From: an uncultured Eubacteriales bacterium
GTDB taxonomy: Bacteria; Bacillota; Clostridia; Christensenellales; Aristaeellaceae
DNA length: 6,602 nt
Assembly (NCBI GenBank): GCA_944353735.1
Contig: CALVPU010000269.1
Location: 1 to 6,602, forward strand
Direction of reading: 5' to 3'
Part shown: positions 1 to 5,278 of the stretch, in pieces
Layout of the letters: every line of letters starts with the position of its first letter
Numbering within the stretch: position 1 is the first letter of the stretch
Program-made: the position numbers and the translations under genes
Notes under the pieces: model-generated
What the model saw: the letters and a program-made list of their open reading frames with translations, nothing else
Databases searched by the model: none
What the model was told of the DNA's origin: nothing

Positions 1-302
1 ATGTCTGCGCCGCTTCCACGGCGTGGGATCCGGACTTCACCGCCGGCGCGATGGCGCTGGCGAATGTGGGCGACTATTCGCAGACGCCGGTCATCTCGAC
101 CAGCGGCGTGCACATCATCGAGTACTATGCCGACGTCCCTTCGGGCGCGGTGCCGCTCGATGAGGTGCGCGACGCGCTGTACGACGAGACGCTGGAGGAG
201 ATGCGCGAGGCGCACTACACCGAGCAGCTCGACGCGTGGGTGGCGGCGCTGAATCCCGTCTACCACCTCGATGCGTGGACGTCGGTGGGCGGAGAAGCAT
301 AA
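1..302 (+). CDS. PrsA/SurA-like parvulin peptidyl-prolyl isomerase, C-terminal part (5' end outside window)
   Basis: The reading frame is open from base 3 and ends at TAA 300-302, so only about 99 C-terminal residues are present. It reads FTAGAMALANVGDYSQTPV, then TSGVHIIEYY. This is the typical end of a rotamase (parvulin, PpiC-type) domain: the F..GA.AL..VG..S.PV segment, followed by the G-x-H-I-I strand that closes the fold. Family members assist folding of exported proteins by cis-trans isomerisation of prolyl bonds; in Gram-positives they are usually membrane-anchored lipoproteins on the outer face. After the domain comes an acidic helical tail (residues about 55-99 of the visible part) with many Glu/Asp, which fits the C-terminal helices of PrsA-like foldases. 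The signal peptide and N-terminal chaperone part are not visible, so location and full length cannot be checked. A strong terminator follows the stop after 9 bases. Confidence 0.75.
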   Translation, partial: VCAASTAWDPDFTAGAMALANVGDYSQTPVISTSGVHIIEYYADVPSGAVPLDEVRDALYDETLEEMREAHYTEQLDAWVAALNPVYHLDAWTSVGGEA

Positions 303-311
303 GACAACAGG

Positions 312-364
312 AAATGCGAAGGATGAGGCTGCGGGCGAGGATGTCCGCAGCCTCTGCGCATTTT
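312..364 (+). terminator. Intrinsic terminator after the parvulin gene
   Basis: A two-part hairpin. The inner stem is GAGGCTGCGG (325-334) with CCGCAGCCTC (345-354), ten perfect pairs around a ten-base loop. The outer stem is AAATGCG (312-318) with CGCATTT (357-363), separated from the inner one by a small asymmetric internal loop. It ends in TTTT (361-364), and the A/T pairs at the base supply the weak rU:dA step. It lies directly downstream of the parvulin stop. Confidence 0.8.
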
Positions 365-548
365 GCCGCGATGGCAGGCGGACGGACGGCGCCGGGCAAG
401 CCGTGAGAGGTGCAAGCCAAGGCGGACGGACCAACGCGGTTCGCGCGATGGGAAAATCGTGCAATCCGGCAGTGCGGTTCGCGCGGCATCGCTCGCCAGG
501 AGAGGTCAGCGCGGCGTGCAAATCATGCAAGCAAAGGGAGGCAAGGCG
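365..548. other. Gene-free stretch before the flavin-reductase gene, with short direct repeats
   Basis: No convincing gene or recognised riboswitch motif. A frame is open from 363 into the flavin-reductase gene, but the upstream part has a composition unlike a protein and no ribosome binding site. Three pairs of short direct repeats occur: AGGCGGACGGA (376-386 and 420-430), GCAAGCC (396-402 and 412-418) and GCGGTTCGCGCG (436-447 and 474-485). No clear -35/-10 pair is visible, although the terminator upstream means the next gene should have a promoter here. Confidence 0.5.
534..541 (+). promoter_or_regulatory. Ribosome binding site deciding the flavin-reductase start
   Basis: AAGGGAGG lies seven bases before the ATG at 549. 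The competing in-frame ATG at 525 lies upstream of it and has no comparable site, so 549 is chosen. Confidence 0.8.
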
Positions 549-1055
549 ATGCAGCGGGTGGATTTTCTGGATGGAATGCGCGAGACGGTGGCGCGCATGA
601 TGCACGGCGGTGTGTTTCTGAATGTCGGCGGGGAGAAGCCGAATGCGATGACGATCGGATGGGGCTGGATCGGCTATGCGTGGGGGAAGCCCGTATTTGT
701 GGTTGCCGTGCGCCCGCAGCGCCACACCCACGGGATTCTCTGCCGCACCGGCGAGTTCACCGTCAGCGTGCCGACGTCGCAGCCGCTGCGGGCAGAGCTG
801 GCAATGGCGGGTACGCGCTCGGGGCGAGACGTCGACAAGTTTGCGGGACTGGGCCTGACCGCGCGTCCGGCGCAGTTGGTGGGCGCGCCCATCGTCGCCG
901 AGTGCGGCCTGCATTACGAGTGCCGCACGCTGCTTGTGCAGGAGATGGACGGCGCGTGCATGTCGCCTGAGGTGCTGCGCACAAATTACCCTGAGCACGA
1001 CTTTCACACGCTATTCTTCGGCGAAATCGCCGGCTGCTATCGAACGCGCGTCTGA
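549..1055 (+). CDS. Flavin reductase-like, FMN-binding split-barrel protein
   Basis: A 168-residue protein of the flavin reductase-like / DIM6-NTAB group (Pfam Flavin_Reduct type), which bind FMN in a split beta-barrel. Members reduce flavin with NAD(P)H or act as small flavoproteins of unknown substrate, and are cytoplasmic. The signature parts are N32-AMTIGWGWIGYAWGKPV (residues 32-49), a VVAVRPQRHTH strand-turn (51-61), the GEFTVSVP segment (68-75), and SGRDVDKFAGLGL (91-103), which matches the S-G-x-x-x-D-K-F motif of these proteins. Length is normal for the small single-domain forms. There is no signal peptide. Start at 549 is set by AAGGGAGG at 534-541. It is followed after 58 bases by sigG on the same strand with no terminator between, so read-through into sigG is possible. 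The partner and substrate cannot be told from the window. Confidence 0.85.
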   Translation: MQRVDFLDGMRETVARMMHGGVFLNVGGEKPNAMTIGWGWIGYAWGKPVFVVAVRPQRHTHGILCRTGEFTVSVPTSQPLRAELAMAGTRSGRDVDKFAGLGLTARPAQLVGAPIVAECGLHYECRTLLVQEMDGACMSPEVLRTNYPEHDFHTLFFGEIAGCYRTRV

Positions 1056-1062
1056 CGGCGCC

Positions 1063-1092
1063 GTATAGACCGGCCTCCGCGCGGCAATACTG
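1063..1092 (+). promoter_or_regulatory. Possible forespore (sigma F/G-type) promoter for sigG
   Basis: GTATA at 1063-1067 fits the sigma-F/G -35 pattern (G-H-A-T-R). Eighteen bases further, AATACTG at 1086-1092 is a partial match to the -10 pattern CATnHTA. sigG is known to be transcribed by sigma-F and sigma-G in Bacillus, which is why this was looked for. The -10 match is weak and the resulting leader would be only about 15 bases, so this is tentative. Confidence 0.22.
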
Positions 1093-1113
1093 CCTGCTGT
1101 GGAGGTATGAAAG

Positions 1114-1887
1114 ATGGCAGGGAACAAGGTTGAGATCTGCGGTGTGGACACGTCGAAGCTGCCGACGCTCTCGCATGAGCGCATGCGGGAGCTGCTCGAG
1201 CGGGCGCACGCGGGCGATTCCCGGGCGCGCGACGAACTGATCCACGCCAACCTGCGCCTCGTGCTGAGCGTCATCCAGCGCTTTCAGAACCGCGGCGAGA
1301 ACGTGGACGACCTGTTTCAGGTGGGCTGCATCGGCCTGATGAAGGGGCTGGACAACTTTGACCTGAGCATGAACGTCCGCCTGAGCACGTACTGTGTGCC
1401 GATGATCATCGGCGAAATCCGCCGCTATCTGCGCGACAACAATCCCATTCGCGTGTCGCGCTCGATGCGCGACACCGCCTACCGCGCCCTGCGCACGCGC
1501 GACGCCCTCGCCGCGCGGCTGGGACGCGAGCCGACTGTTGGCGAGATCGCCCGCGAAATGGAATCGCCGGAAGAGGATGTGGTGCTGTCACTGGAGGCGA
1601 TTCAGGAGCCGATTTCGCTGTTTGATCCCATTTACCAGAACGGCGGCGACGCGATTTACGTGATGGATCAGGTGCGCGACGAGCGCGTCAACGAGGACGA
1701 CTGGGTGCGCGACCTGTCCATTCGCCAGGCGCTGGGACGGCTCAATCCGCGCGAGCGGCGCATCATTCGCCGGCGATTCTTTCAGGGTCGCACGCAAATG
1801 GAGGTCGCCGAAGAGATCGGCATCTCGCAGGCGCAGGTCTCGCGCCTTGAGAAGGCGGCGCTGCAGCAGATGCGCAAGTTCATGTGA
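1114..1887 (+). CDS. sigG: RNA polymerase sigma factor SigG (late forespore)
   Basis: A 257-residue sigma-70 family protein that directs late forespore transcription during endospore formation. The N-terminus NKVEICGVDTSKLP (residues 4-17) is the hallmark of sigma-G and separates it from sigma-F. Region 2 is at about residues 46-108: NLRLVLSVIQRF, then VDDLFQVGCIGLMKGLDNFD (core binding), then STYCVPMIIGEIRRYLRDN (-10 recognition). Region 3 follows with PIRVSRSMRD (111-120), and the LFDPIYQNGGDAIYVMDQ segment (169-186) is also typical. Region 4.2 has the helix-turn-helix TQMEVAEEIGISQAQVSRLEK (227-247). Start ATG 1114 has GGAGG at 1101-1105, eight bases upstream. Length matches the family (about 257-260). 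The gene is not next to sigE/spoIIGA in this window, unlike the usual Bacillus and many clostridial arrangements; its upstream neighbour is a flavin-reductase gene. It is complete, with no frameshift. Confidence 0.97.
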   Translation: MAGNKVEICGVDTSKLPTLSHERMRELLERAHAGDSRARDELIHANLRLVLSVIQRFQNRGENVDDLFQVGCIGLMKGLDNFDLSMNVRLSTYCVPMIIGEIRRYLRDNNPIRVSRSMRDTAYRALRTRDALAARLGREPTVGEIAREMESPEEDVVLSLEAIQEPISLFDPIYQNGGDAIYVMDQVRDERVNEDDWVRDLSIRQALGRLNPRERRIIRRRFFQGRTQMEVAEEIGISQAQVSRLEKAALQQMRKFM

Positions 1888-2003
1888 GGAATGGCGGCAA
1901 GCGGCGGGCGCGGGCGCGGAAAGAAGGCGTCCGTCCGGTATAAAAGGAGCGGCCCGCGCGCGATGCGCGAACCGGTCAGAGCGCCGACAAGGGCGCAAAT
2001 GCG
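1888..2003. other. GC-rich spacer after sigG, no gene seen
   Basis: A 116-base stretch between the sigG stop and the shared terminator. It contains a TATAAAAGGAG string (about 1939-1950) and a short CGCGC/GCGCG hairpin around 1957-1969, but no supported reading frame. The frame starting at ATG 1963 runs through the terminator and antisense into the lipoprotein gene, so it is not considered a gene. Confidence 0.4.
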
Positions 2004-2033
2004 AAAACCGCCCTGTTTTTGCAGGGCGGTTTT
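2004..2033. terminator. Bidirectional intrinsic terminator between sigG and the lipoprotein gene
   Basis: AAAACCGCCCTG (2004-2015) and CAGGGCGGTTTT (2022-2033) form a perfect 12-pair stem around a six-base loop. The four A and four T at the stem base give a T-run in both orientations. On the plus strand it is followed by GCGTTGTT. It sits between the 3' ends of two convergent genes, 117 bases past the sigG stop and 89 bases past the minus-strand stop, and can serve both. Confidence 0.85.
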
Positions 2034-2122
2034 GCGTTGTTCGTCAGATGGGCTTGCTTCTCCGGCATGCGGTTTTCCCCACGCGCCTCGCGCGTTGACG
2101 CCGCCGGAAGCGCCCGATCAGG

Positions 2123-3949
2123 TCAGCGCTGCAGCTGTTCGCCATAGGGCGAGAACAGGAAGCACTGAAACTCAGGACCGGCGATGCCGTCCGGTTCGGG
2201 ATAGCCCATTGCCACTTGCGCGCTGCGGACGGCGGCGGTGGTCATGTCGTGGTAGACGCCGATGCTGTCCTGCACGTCCTCGGTCAGCAGGAAGCCGAGC
2301 TGCCAAAGCCGCTGCTGGACGCGCATGACCGCTTCGCCGGTGTCGCCCTCCTGCAGCTTTGCGTAGTCCTGCGTGGAGTTGTACATCTGGATGCCGTTGA
2401 AGGGCGCGGCGCGGCTGTAGATGTAGCGCTGCATTTCCGGCGTCGCCTCGCCGGTCTGAGAAACGCCCACCGCCGCCTGAAAGGCGCGCATCGCGCTGGC
2501 GGTCGATTCGTCGTAGACGCCGGTGAGGTCGCAGGTATAGCCCATTTCGCAGAGGCGTGCCTGAATCTGCTCCACGACTGAGCCGCGATCGCCGAGCTCG
2601 AGCGTCTCCGCGCTGGACGCCTCGGGTACGGGGGTCGGCGCCGGCGACGCCTCGGGCACGGGCGTGTTCTGCACGGTGATGCCGCTTAGGACGTCGTCAT
2701 AGCTCAGCGCGGTGGGGGAATAGAGCGCTGCCTGCACCTGCGCGGTGGCGGCACCGGTCTCATCGAGGTTGTTGTAGCGCTGGAACATGCGGATGGCGAT
2801 GGCGGTCTGCTCGCCGTATACGCCGTCGCCGGCGCCAGAAGCGTAGCCCAGCTCGATGAGCCGTTCCTGAAGCGCGCGCACCGCTTCGCCCTCGTCGCCC
2901 TCGGCGAGATCGGTGTAATCGCCGCTCGCGCCGGTATAGACCGTTCCGTAAGCGGGCGCCTGATCCGACAGCAGGATGCCCTGCACCGAGTAGCTCAGCG
3001 TTCCGGTCGGCTGCAGGCCGCACGCCTCCTCAAACAAGCGCACGGCGGCGGCGGTTTCCTCGTCGTAGATGCCCGTCGGCGACGAATTCAGATAGCCCAG
3101 TTCGGTCAGGCGCTGCTGCAGCTGCATGACCAGCGTGCCGACATTGCCGATGGTCAGCGTGTTTTCGTCCCCGGCAGCCGCCTGTCCCGGGCTGCCATCG
3201 GCATAGCGCGGCGCGTTTTCGGCATAGAGCGACTGCTGCATGGCGATGTAGGCGACCGGCTGCGGCTCAAGTCCGCATGCCTCGTAGAACAGCTCGACGG
3301 CGTGTTCGGTTTCCTCGTCGTAGACGCCGGTCAGCTCCGAGATGGGATAGCCCAGCTCCTCCAGGCGGTGCTGGAGCGCGTAGACCGAGCTGCCGACGGC
3401 GCCGCGCTGCAGCGTGGTATACTGGGAGACGACGGCGGACTGGTATTCCGCCGTGCCGTAGACCGGCGCGGTCGAGGAGAACAGCGCCTCCTGAAACGCC
3501 TGTGTGGCGATACCGGTCTGCATGATGCCGTAAGTCTGCTCGAAGCGGCGCACGGCGGTCTCCGTCTGCGCGTCGAATATGCCGGAAACGCCGCCGGTGA
3601 AGTAGCCCAGCTCCTGCAGGCGCTGCTGCAGCGCCTGCACCGCCAACCCCGTATCGCCGAGCGAAAGCGTCTCGTATTCGCTGTCCGACGTCGAGGGACG
3701 GGTGTAGCTGCTGTTGAGCAGCGAGGCGTCGTTGACCGTGACCTTGCCGTTGGCGTCGATGGCGACCTGTTCCTGCTGCGACTGTGCGTCCTCCTCGGGC
3801 GCGGTGGTGGCGAAGGGGACGTTGATGCTGACGCTGAAGTCCGCCGTGCTTTCAAAGACGGAATCGTCCACCTCGCCGCAGCCGCCGAGCAGGCCCGCGG
3901 CGACCGCGAGCAGGGCGGCGAGCAAAGCGTATTTTATGATGCTGCGCAT
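2123..3949 (-). CDS. Lipoprotein with six tandem peptidoglycan-binding (PG_binding_1) repeats
   Basis: A 608-residue exported protein. Residues 1-24 form a lipoprotein signal (MRSIIKYALLAALLAV...GLLGGC), with Cys24 as the lipidated residue. After an acidic, low-complexity stretch (25-90) come six repeats of the PG_binding_1 type: about 92-165, 177-248, 263-334, 345-418, 448-518 and 529-602. Each has the pattern L..GD.G..V..LQ.RL.ELGY, then G.YDE.T..AV..F. Most end in an extra tail like LYS..AP.Y. A Pro/Ala/Glu linker (PVPEAS twice, about 430-445) separates repeats 4 and 5. No hydrolase, transglycosylase, SpoIID, LysM or peptidase domain is visible, so it is likely a cell-wall-binding or scaffold protein on the outer membrane face; its role is not known. 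Five further cysteines (225, 310, 467, 473, 596) are unusual for an exported protein. Start 3949 is chosen because GGAGG (3958-3962) lies eight bases upstream and the signal peptide begins there; the frame extends 18 codons further to a GTG at 4003 without such support. Confidence 0.85.
   Translation of the reverse strand: MRSIIKYALLAALLAVAAGLLGGCGEVDDSVFESTADFSVSINVPFATTAPEEDAQSQQEQVAIDANGKVTVNDASLLNSSYTRPSTSDSEYETLSLGDTGLAVQALQQRLQELGYFTGGVSGIFDAQTETAVRRFEQTYGIMQTGIATQAFQEALFSSTAPVYGTAEYQSAVVSQYTTLQRGAVGSSVYALQHRLEELGYPISELTGVYDEETEHAVELFYEACGLEPQPVAYIAMQQSLYAENAPRYADGSPGQAAAGDENTLTIGNVGTLVMQLQQRLTELGYLNSSPTGIYDEETAAAVRLFEEACGLQPTGTLSYSVQGILLSDQAPAYGTVYTGASGDYTDLAEGDEGEAVRALQERLIELGYASGAGDGVYGEQTAIAIRMFQRYNNLDETGAATAQVQAALYSPTALSYDDVLSGITVQNTPVPEASPAPTPVPEASSAETLELGDRGSVVEQIQARLCEMGYTCDLTGVYDESTASAMRAFQAAVGVSQTGEATPEMQRYIYSRAAPFNGIQMYNSTQDYAKLQEGDTGEAVMRVQQRLWQLGFLLTEDVQDSIGVYHDMTTAAVRSAQVAMGYPEPDGIAGPEFQCFLFSPYGEQLQR
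2616..2665 (-). repeat. 30-base tandem duplication coding the PVPEAS linker
   Basis: Bases 2616-2635 and 2646-2665 agree at 18 of 20 positions with a period of 30 bases. They encode the two PVPEAS copies in the linker between repeats 4 and 5 of the lipoprotein. The period is in frame, so the linker can grow or shrink by ten residues without breaking the gene. Confidence 0.7.
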
Positions 3950-3957
3950 GGCAGTTT

Positions 3958-3962
3958 CCTCC
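3958..3962 (-). promoter_or_regulatory. Ribosome binding site of the lipoprotein gene
   Basis: GGAGG on the minus strand, eight bases before the ATG at 3949. It decides this start over the upstream in-frame GTG at 4003. Confidence 0.85.
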
Positions 3963-3993
3963 GAAGGCGATGTAAAAAACGCCGTATCATCGC

Positions 3994-4032
3994 GGAAATC
4001 CACATTTTAAGGCATTGTTTTCATGGATTTCC
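3994..4032 (-). promoter_or_regulatory. Leader hairpin upstream of the lipoprotein gene
   Basis: On the minus strand GGAAATCCA (4032-4024) pairs perfectly with TGGATTTCC (4002-3994), nine pairs with a 21-base loop. There is no T-run directly after the stem, so it is not a plain terminator. A five-codon reading frame (4024-4007) starts at the last base of the upstream arm. Confidence 0.45.
4007..4024 (-). CDS. Possible five-residue leader peptide (MKTMP)
   Basis: ATG AAA ACA ATG CCT TAA on the minus strand, preceded by AAAAGGAAA about four bases upstream, which could serve as a weak ribosome binding site. It lies in the presumed untranslated leader of the lipoprotein gene and inside the hairpin at 3994-4032, so ribosomes on it would block or open that hairpin. 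It is very short and could arise by chance; no run of regulatory codons is present. Confidence 0.18.
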   Translation of the reverse strand: MKTMP

Positions 4033-4078
4033 TTTTCTTAGACGCGCGTAACCGGGAAAAGGTTCAATTTCCCCGGAG

Positions 4079-4107
4079 ATTATACCTATTCTATCGCGAT
4101 TTGACTC
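4079..4107 (-). promoter_or_regulatory. Candidate promoter of the lipoprotein gene
   Basis: On the minus strand a perfect -10 TATAAT (4084-4079) is preceded, after 17 bases, by GAGTCA (4107-4102), a poor -35 with three of six matches to TTGACA. Transcription would begin near 4072 and give a leader of about 120 bases. The perfect -10 in an otherwise GC-rich region, between azlD and the lipoprotein start, makes it credible, and it may need an activator. Confidence 0.5.
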
Positions 4108-4159
4108 CGAAGGCAAGGCTGCGCTTGGGATAAATGCGTAAAGGTTTTTGGTCGGCGCG

Positions 4160-4468
4160 CTACAGCAGCGCCAATTCGGAGAGGAACACCGCCGCGCAGG
4201 CGGCGCACGCAACGGGCAGAAGTCCCAGCCCGCGCCACGCGCAGACGAGCGCCGCCGCGAAGCCGAGCCACGCCGACCACACGCTGCCCGTCGCCGTCAG
4301 GATTGCGGGAAAGGTCATCACCGCGAGTGTGACGTAGGGCACATAATAGAGAAACGAGCGCAGAAAGACGTTTTCGATGCGGCGGCGGATCAGCGTCAGC
4401 GGCAGCGTGCGGATCAGATAGCTCACCGCCGCCATGACGAGGATGTAGACATAGGGATTTCCGCTCAC
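4160..4468 (-). CDS. azlD: AzlD, small subunit of branched-chain amino acid exporter
   Basis: A 102-residue membrane protein of the AzlD family, the small partner of AzlC. Together they export branched-chain amino acids such as leucine, isoleucine and valine (and analogues) across the cytoplasmic membrane. About four hydrophobic segments are seen. The family signature IRTLPLTLIRRRIENVFLRSF then LYYVPYVTLAVMTFPAIL (about residues 19-57) is clear. The chosen start is GTG 4468: its GTGA overlaps the azlC stop, the usual arrangement for this pair, and AGGAG (4481-4477) lies eight bases upstream. An ATG 11 codons earlier (4501) would lie deep inside azlC. No AzlB-type regulator gene is in the window. 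The stop at 4160 is followed by about 75 bases without a strong terminator before the promoter of the next gene. Confidence 0.9.
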   Translation of the reverse strand: MSGNPYVYILVMAAVSYLIRTLPLTLIRRRIENVFLRSFLYYVPYVTLAVMTFPAILTATGSVWSAWLGFAAALVCAWRGLGLLPVACAACAAVFLSELALL

Positions 4469-5172
4469 GCCGCATTCTCCTCTCGCACGGGAAAGCGCCA
4501 CGCCGCCAGCGCCGAAAGCGCGACGGTCAGCAAGATGACGCGCGCGCCGGTGGACAAAAACGCAAACGCCGGCGCCAGCGACAGCAGCGCGCTCAGCGCC
4601 ATGGACAGCACGATCAGCCCCGCCAGCACGCGGCTTCTGCGCGCGGGCGGGACGATCACGGCGAGGAACATGCCGTACAGCGCCACGCTCAGCGCGCTGA
4701 CCAGCCGCGCGGGCAGGGCGCTGCCCATCGCCACGCCGAGATAGGTGCCCAGCGCCCAGCCCGGCAGCGCGATCAGGATCACGCCGTAGGCGTAGTGCGG
4801 TTCGAGCGCGCCGGGCTGGGCGATGTATGCGCCGAAGATCTCGTCGGTGACGTCAAAGCCGATGACGAGGCGCTGCAGCAGCGGCGTCGCCGCGTCGAGC
4901 TTCTGGCTCAATGCGCAGGACATCAGCAGGTAGCGCGCGTTGGCGACCAGCGTCATGAGCGCGACCTCGAAGTAGCCCGCGCCGGCGCCGATGAGCGTAA
5001 ACGCAGCGAACTCGCCGGCGGAGGCGTTGTTGAGCAGGCTTGCCAGCGCCGCCTGAAAGGCGGTCAGGCCCGCGCTGCGCGCGGCGATGCCCAGCGAGAC
5101 CGCCACGGCGAAGTAACCCAGCGAGATGGGAACGCCGTCGCGGATGCCGCGCAGGAATGGACTCTCCTTCAT
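4465..5172 (-). CDS. azlC: AzlC, large subunit of branched-chain amino acid exporter
   Basis: A 235-residue integral membrane protein of the AzlC family. It begins with FLRGIRDGVPISLGYFAVAVSLG (residues 6-28), the usual N-terminal motif and first membrane segment. It then has a small-residue stretch ASLLNNASAGEFAAFTLIGAGAG (44-66), then LVANARYLLMSCALSQKL (74-91), equivalent to the family's N-x-R-h-hLhg motif. IGFDVTDEIFGAYI (103-116) matches the GF..TDE.Fa motif, followed by further hydrophobic segments to about residue 225. With AzlD it forms the exporter for branched-chain amino acids. Start ATG 5172 has an unusually long match to the 16S rRNA tail. The stop overlaps the azlD start. The PHP gene upstream ends 106 bases earlier on the same strand, so a shared transcript is possible. 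Confidence 0.93.
   Translation of the reverse strand: MKESPFLRGIRDGVPISLGYFAVAVSLGIAARSAGLTAFQAALASLLNNASAGEFAAFTLIGAGAGYFEVALMTLVANARYLLMSCALSQKLDAATPLLQRLVIGFDVTDEIFGAYIAQPGALEPHYAYGVILIALPGWALGTYLGVAMGSALPARLVSALSVALYGMFLAVIVPPARRSRVLAGLIVLSMALSALLSLAPAFAFLSTGARVILLTVALSALAAWRFPVREENAA
4477..4481 (-). promoter_or_regulatory. Ribosome binding site deciding the azlD GTG start
   Basis: AGGAG on the minus strand inside the end of azlC, eight bases before GTG 4468. With the GTGA stop/start overlap it points to translational coupling of the two exporter subunits. Confidence 0.7.
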
Positions 5173-5175
5173 GAA

Positions 5176-5185
5176 GGATCACCCC
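5176..5185 (-). promoter_or_regulatory. Extended Shine-Dalgarno site of azlC
   Basis: On the minus strand GGGGTGATCC ends three bases before the azlC ATG. The ideal complement of the common bacterial 16S 3' tail is GAGGTGATCC; the single difference can still pair as G-U. The match extends well past the usual GGAGG core on the 3' side. Confidence 0.65.
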
Positions 5186-5208
5186 GTTGAGATGTTCGAT
5201 TCCCGGAG

Positions 5209-5258
5209 CCGCGCGGCGGGGAAGGCATGGGCAGGGGAAATCTGTCCGCGCCGCGCGG
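5209..5258. repeat. GC-rich inverted repeat between the PHP gene and azlC
   Basis: CCGCGCGGCG (5209-5218) and CGCCGCGCGG (5249-5258) are perfect inverted copies around 30 bases. Each contains the eight-base palindrome CCGCGCGG. No T-run follows on either strand, so a plain terminator is unlikely; it could be a weak RNA hairpin, a binding site or chance in GC-rich DNA. Confidence 0.35.
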
Positions 5259-5278
5259 GGCCGTGCCGGAAGGCGGCA

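Noticed and set aside
363..548. N-terminal extension of the flavin-reductase protein
   Set aside because: The added 62 residues are Arg/Pro-rich, match nothing in the family, and the ribosome site at 534-541 marks the start at 549.
1963..2328. Frame from ATG 1963 preceded by AAAAGGAG
   Set aside because: Spacing of the AAAAGGAG to the ATG is too long (over 12 bases), the frame crosses the terminator hairpin, and it continues antisense into the lipoprotein gene with no protein-like features.
2123..3949. The repeated gene as a CRISPR array or DNA satellite
   Set aside because: The repetition is at protein level, with diverged DNA and units of about 80-100 codons. It is explained by tandem PG-binding domains.
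3302..4051. Long plus-strand open frame antisense to the lipoprotein gene
   Set aside because: It mirrors the codon pattern of the real gene in GC-rich DNA, has no recognisable domain, and the minus-strand frame has a signal peptide, six domain repeats and a good ribosome site.
4101..4130. Plus-strand TTGACT as a possible -35 box
   Set aside because: The nearest -10-like string (GATAAA) is about 21-23 bases away and no plus-strand gene lies downstream.
5190..5206. GTTCGATTCCCGG, resembling the T-arm of a tRNA
   Set aside because: The flanking bases do not form the five-pair T stem, and no acceptor, anticodon or D arm is found on either side.
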